Assembly: GCA_948467645.1 (NCBI GenBank)
Contig: CAOKFD010000099.1
Span: forward strand, 1 to 7,829
Direction of reading: 5' to 3'
DNA: 7,829 bases
Source: Fimadaptatus sp948467645
GTDB taxonomy: Bacteria > Bacillota > Clostridia > Christensenellales > Aristaeellaceae
Below, piece by piece: positions 5,499 to 7,829 of this stretch (the stretch's first letter is position 1; each line of letters opens with the position of its first letter). Below the pieces are notes generated by a model. The model was not told the origin of the DNA, ran no database searches, and was given only the letters and a program-made list of their open reading frames with translations. The translations under genes and the position numbers were made by a program.

Positions 5499-7265
5499 TT
5501 ATTTTGAGGGCTCGCTGGGCGCGGCGTTCTGCCGCGCGTTATAGTCCGCAGCGTCCTCGGCGCGTATTTTTTTGCGCTGTATTTTGCCCGAGCTGGTCTT
5601 GGGCAATTCATCCACAAACTCGATTATGCGGGGGTATTTATACGGCGCGGTCACGCGCTTTACGTGCTCCTGGAGTTCCTTTTTGAGTTGCTCGGAGGGC
5701 TTATAGCTGCGCGCGAGCACTATTGTGGCCTTTACTACCTGGCCGCGCACCGGGTGCGGCACGCCGGTTACGGCGCACTCCAGCACGGACGGATGCTCCA
5801 GCAGTGCGCTTTCCACCTCGAACGGCCCTATGCGGTAGCCGGACGACTTTATAACGTCGTCGGCGCGGCCCACGAACCAATAGTAGCCCTGCTCGTCATA
5901 CCACGCCACGTCGCCGGTATGATAGAAGCCGTCGCGGAATGCCTCGGCGGTATTCTCTTCATCCTTGTAATAGCCGGTGAACAGACCTGCGGGGCGGCCT
6001 TCGCGTATGTCTACGCAGATTTCGCCCTCCTCGCCCACGATAACCGGGGTGCCGTCGGGACGCAGCAGCTGAATATTGTACTGCGGCGAGGGCTTACCCA
6101 TGGAGCCGGGACGCGGTTCCATCCACTTGGGAGTCATCAGCAGCGGCGTGGTTTCGCTCTGGCCGAACGCTTCGTGCAGCTTTACGCCGGTTGCGCTGTA
6201 AAACTGCCAGTATACCTCGGGGTTGAGCGGCTCGCCAGCTATGCACGCCCATTTGAGGCTGCTCAGGTCGTACTGCTTCAGATCCTCCTTAATGAAGAAC
6301 CTGTATATCGTCGGCGGCGCGCAGAACGACGTTACGTGATACCTTTCCAGCATGGACAGCATATTACAGGCGTTGAAGCGGTCGAAATCGTACACGAAGT
6401 TGACCGCGCCCGCCAGCCACTGGCCGTAGAACTTGCCCCAAGCGCACTTGGCCCAGCCGCTGTCCGCAACCGAGATATGCACGCTCTGATCGGTAAGGTT
6501 GTGCCAGAACGCACCGGTTGCCGCCTGACCAAGGGGATAGGCATAGTTATGCGCAACCATCTTAGGCATACCGGTTGTGCCGGAGGTAAAGTAGATAAGC
6601 ATCATATCGTCGTTGGTGTTTGGCACCTTACCGTCGAAATCCGGCTCGGCCTCGGCGAACAGCTTATCATAGTCCAGCCAGTCTGCGCCCAACTCGAAAT
6701 GGGCAGGCTTTTCGCACTGAGACGCGGGATCGATCTCGTGGCGCGCGGTCTGGTCGATCTCGTACGCCGCGACGCACATCTTGGTCACGGGCCAGTCGAT
6801 TTCCTCGACCGCCTTATCGGTGTGGCCGATTACCTCGGCGTCGCCCGCGCAGATGACCATCTTTGCGCCCGAAGCCTTTATTCGGTATGCTATGTCCTTT
6901 TTCTGAAGCTGATGCGTGGCGGGAATATGCACGCAGCCCAGCTTCATCAGAGCCAGTGCCAGCACCCAGAATTCGTACCTGCGCTTTAGCATCAAAAGCA
7001 CGGTATCGCCCTTGCGTATGCCGGCGTTGCGCAGTATGGTCACGGCGCGGTCGGACATGTTTTTGAAGTCGGCGAAGGTGAATATGTGCTCCTCGCCGTG
7101 CTCATTTACCCATATCATCGCGCGCTGGTCGGGCGCAAGCAGCGCCATCTGGTCCATCACGTCGATGGCATAGTTGAAATCGTCGGGTACGTACAGCTTA
7201 TAATTTTTATAAAAGTCCTCAAGGCTATCAAAATCCGTGCGCATATAGCGCTCAAGCAGTCGCAT
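5499..7265 (-). CDS. Acyl-CoA synthetase, medium-chain-like (ANL superfamily)
   Basis: This 588-residue cytoplasmic enzyme should activate a carboxylic acid with ATP to an acyl-adenylate and transfer it to coenzyme A. The superfamily motifs are complete: P-loop YFTSGTTGMPK at 225-235, A5 FGQSETT at 367-373, TGD at 450-452, hinge and A8 GRADDVIKSSGYRIGPFEVE at 466-485, and A10 TSSGKIQRKK with the catalytic Lys561. That lysine sits in the SGK context that is reversibly acetylated in many acetyl-CoA synthetases. Gly368 stands where acetyl-CoA synthetases have the tryptophan that limits the pocket to acetate, which argues for a longer, branched or aromatic acyl substrate. AGGAGG at 7273-7278 lies 7 nt before the ATG. 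The gene follows the XRE-cupin regulator gene by 46 nt and is probably cotranscribed with it. The exact substrate cannot be read from the sequence. Confidence 0.88.
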   Translation of the reverse strand: MRLLERYMRTDFDSLEDFYKNYKLYVPDDFNYAIDVMDQMALLAPDQRAMIWVNEHGEEHIFTFADFKNMSDRAVTILRNAGIRKGDTVLLMLKRRYEFWVLALALMKLGCVHIPATHQLQKKDIAYRIKASGAKMVICAGDAEVIGHTDKAVEEIDWPVTKMCVAAYEIDQTARHEIDPASQCEKPAHFELGADWLDYDKLFAEAEPDFDGKVPNTNDDMMLIYFTSGTTGMPKMVAHNYAYPLGQAATGAFWHNLTDQSVHISVADSGWAKCAWGKFYGQWLAGAVNFVYDFDRFNACNMLSMLERYHVTSFCAPPTIYRFFIKEDLKQYDLSSLKWACIAGEPLNPEVYWQFYSATGVKLHEAFGQSETTPLLMTPKWMEPRPGSMGKPSPQYNIQLLRPDGTPVIVGEEGEICVDIREGRPAGLFTGYYKDEENTAEAFRDGFYHTGDVAWYDEQGYYWFVGRADDVIKSSGYRIGPFEVESALLEHPSVLECAVTGVPHPVRGQVVKATIVLARSYKPSEQLKKELQEHVKRVTAPYKYPRIIEFVDELPKTSSGKIQRKKIRAEDAADYNARQNAAPSEPSK

Positions 7266-7287
7266 GGTTATTCCTCCTGAGCAATAA

Positions 7288-7303
7288 GCCGGAATATTCC
7301 GGC
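7288..7303. repeat. Perfect 16-bp palindrome between regulator and synthetase genes
   Basis: GCCGGAATATTCCGGC is a perfect palindrome 9 bp past the regulator stop codon and 9 bp upstream of the synthetase AGGAGG. It could be an operator, an RNA hairpin that trims or attenuates read-through, or a weak terminator. The following minus-strand bases (TTATTG) are a poor U-tract, so full termination is unlikely. Confidence 0.6.
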
Positions 7304-7311
7304 CTTTTACG

Positions 7312-7829
7312 TTATGGTATAACCATGGCCAGCAATTTCACAGTTTCGTTGCCCGCAGCCTGCATGGCGTGCGGATAAAGCGAATCGTAATACACGCAGT
7401 CGCCGGGCTCGAGTATCAGCTCGTTATTGTCGATAACGATGCGCATACGGCCCTCAAGTACGTAATCGAATTCATGGCCGGAGTGCGAATTGGTCTTCAG
7501 CTCCGGGTTGGACTGAGGCAAAAGAGTTACCAGCAGCGGTTCGATCTTGCGGTGTGCGAAGTTGTAGGCCAGGTTTGTATAGTGATAGTGGGTACGCCTG
7601 TCTATATCCACGCCCATGCCCTTGCGGGTAAGCGCGAATATGTTCATCTTGGGCGCTTCGCCGGTAAGTATCGTGTTGGTATCGACATGATACAGCGACG
7701 ACAGTTTGAGCAGCACGCTTATCGGTACATCGTAAGTGCCTGCCTCAAGCGCCTCGTAATCGGCAACGGGGATGGAAATGAGCGTTGCTACCTGCTCGAC
7801 AGTGCGGCCCGAAATTTCTCGAAGCTCAC
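7312..7829 (-). CDS. XRE-family regulator with C-terminal cupin domain, 5' end off window
   Basis: The reading frame is open to the window edge, so the N-terminus is missing. It is not a 134-residue protein starting at the internal GTG at 7716. The visible 171 residues start inside a helix-turn-helix: ELREISGRTVEQVATL (1-16), a recognition-helix region PVADYEALEAG (20-30) and VPISVLLKLSSLYHVDTNTI (34-53). A linker with KIEPLLVTLLP (94-104) leads to a cupin barrel: HSGHEFDYVLEGRMRIVID (115-133) and LEPGDCVYYDSLYPHAMQA (139-157). The family consists of DNA-binding regulators whose cupin may sense a small molecule. The gene lies directly upstream of an acyl-CoA synthetase gene in the same direction, a pairing I recall from other anaerobes. 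Control of that enzyme in response to an acid or acyl-CoA is therefore a reasonable inference. The ligand is unknown. Confidence 0.88.
   Translation of the reverse strand, partial: ELREISGRTVEQVATLISIPVADYEALEAGTYDVPISVLLKLSSLYHVDTNTILTGEAPKMNIFALTRKGMGVDIDRRTHYHYTNLAYNFAHRKIEPLLVTLLPQSNPELKTNSHSGHEFDYVLEGRMRIVIDNNELILEPGDCVYYDSLYPHAMQAAGNETVKLLAMVIP

Noticed and set aside
5664..6989. 441-codon plus-strand frame opposite the acyl-CoA synthetase
   Set aside because: It lies fully inside a gene with complete superfamily motifs on the other strand, has no good ribosome binding site and resembles no family.

Overview
The window reads as chromosomal DNA of a GC-rich member of the Bacillota, probably a gut-type clostridium. 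This rests on three things: strong Shine-Dalgarno sequences, heavy use of the ATA isoleucine codon beside GC-rich codons, and the protein families present. The taxon is inferred, not proven. No mobile element, CRISPR array, rRNA or tRNA is visible. Five genes are supported, one of them running off the right edge, in two convergent blocks.

Plus strand, 1-3022: a methionine ABC importer operon, metN-metI-metQ. It starts from a textbook sigma-A promoter (TTGACA, 17-nt spacer, TATAAT at 114-142). A leader of about 165 nt follows, which matches no S-box or T-box I know but holds mutually exclusive hairpins, one of which would cover the metN ribosome binding site. metN (ATPase with a C-terminal NIL-type sensing domain) overlaps metI (permease) by 14 nt. 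After a 70-nt gap comes metQ (substrate-binding protein). MetQ lacks a good lipobox and carries a repetitive Thr/Glu/Ala/Pro C-terminal tail. A strong intrinsic terminator ends the operon.

Minus strand, 5404 down to 3032: a single gene for an intracellular GH78-like (alpha-L-rhamnosidase family) glycoside hydrolase of 732 residues. It has its own promoter, and a 9-bp inverted repeat flanks the -10 element like an operator. A 14-bp hairpin follows its stop codon, back to back with the metQ terminator.

Minus strand, 7829 down to 5436: a two-gene unit read as regulator then enzyme. The first gene, cut by the window edge, encodes an XRE helix-turn-helix plus cupin regulator. After 46 nt containing a perfect 16-bp palindrome comes an adenylate-forming acyl-CoA synthetase. 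Its A5 motif has glycine where acetate-specific enzymes have tryptophan, so a larger acyl substrate is likely. The unit ends in a long hairpin at 5436-5484.

The three units (methionine uptake, glycoside cleavage, acyl-CoA formation) have no obvious shared pathway. Nothing here amounts to a wholly new system. The most interesting points are the metN leader, the operator-like repeat of the hydrolase gene, the palindrome between regulator and synthetase, and the unusual MetQ ends.
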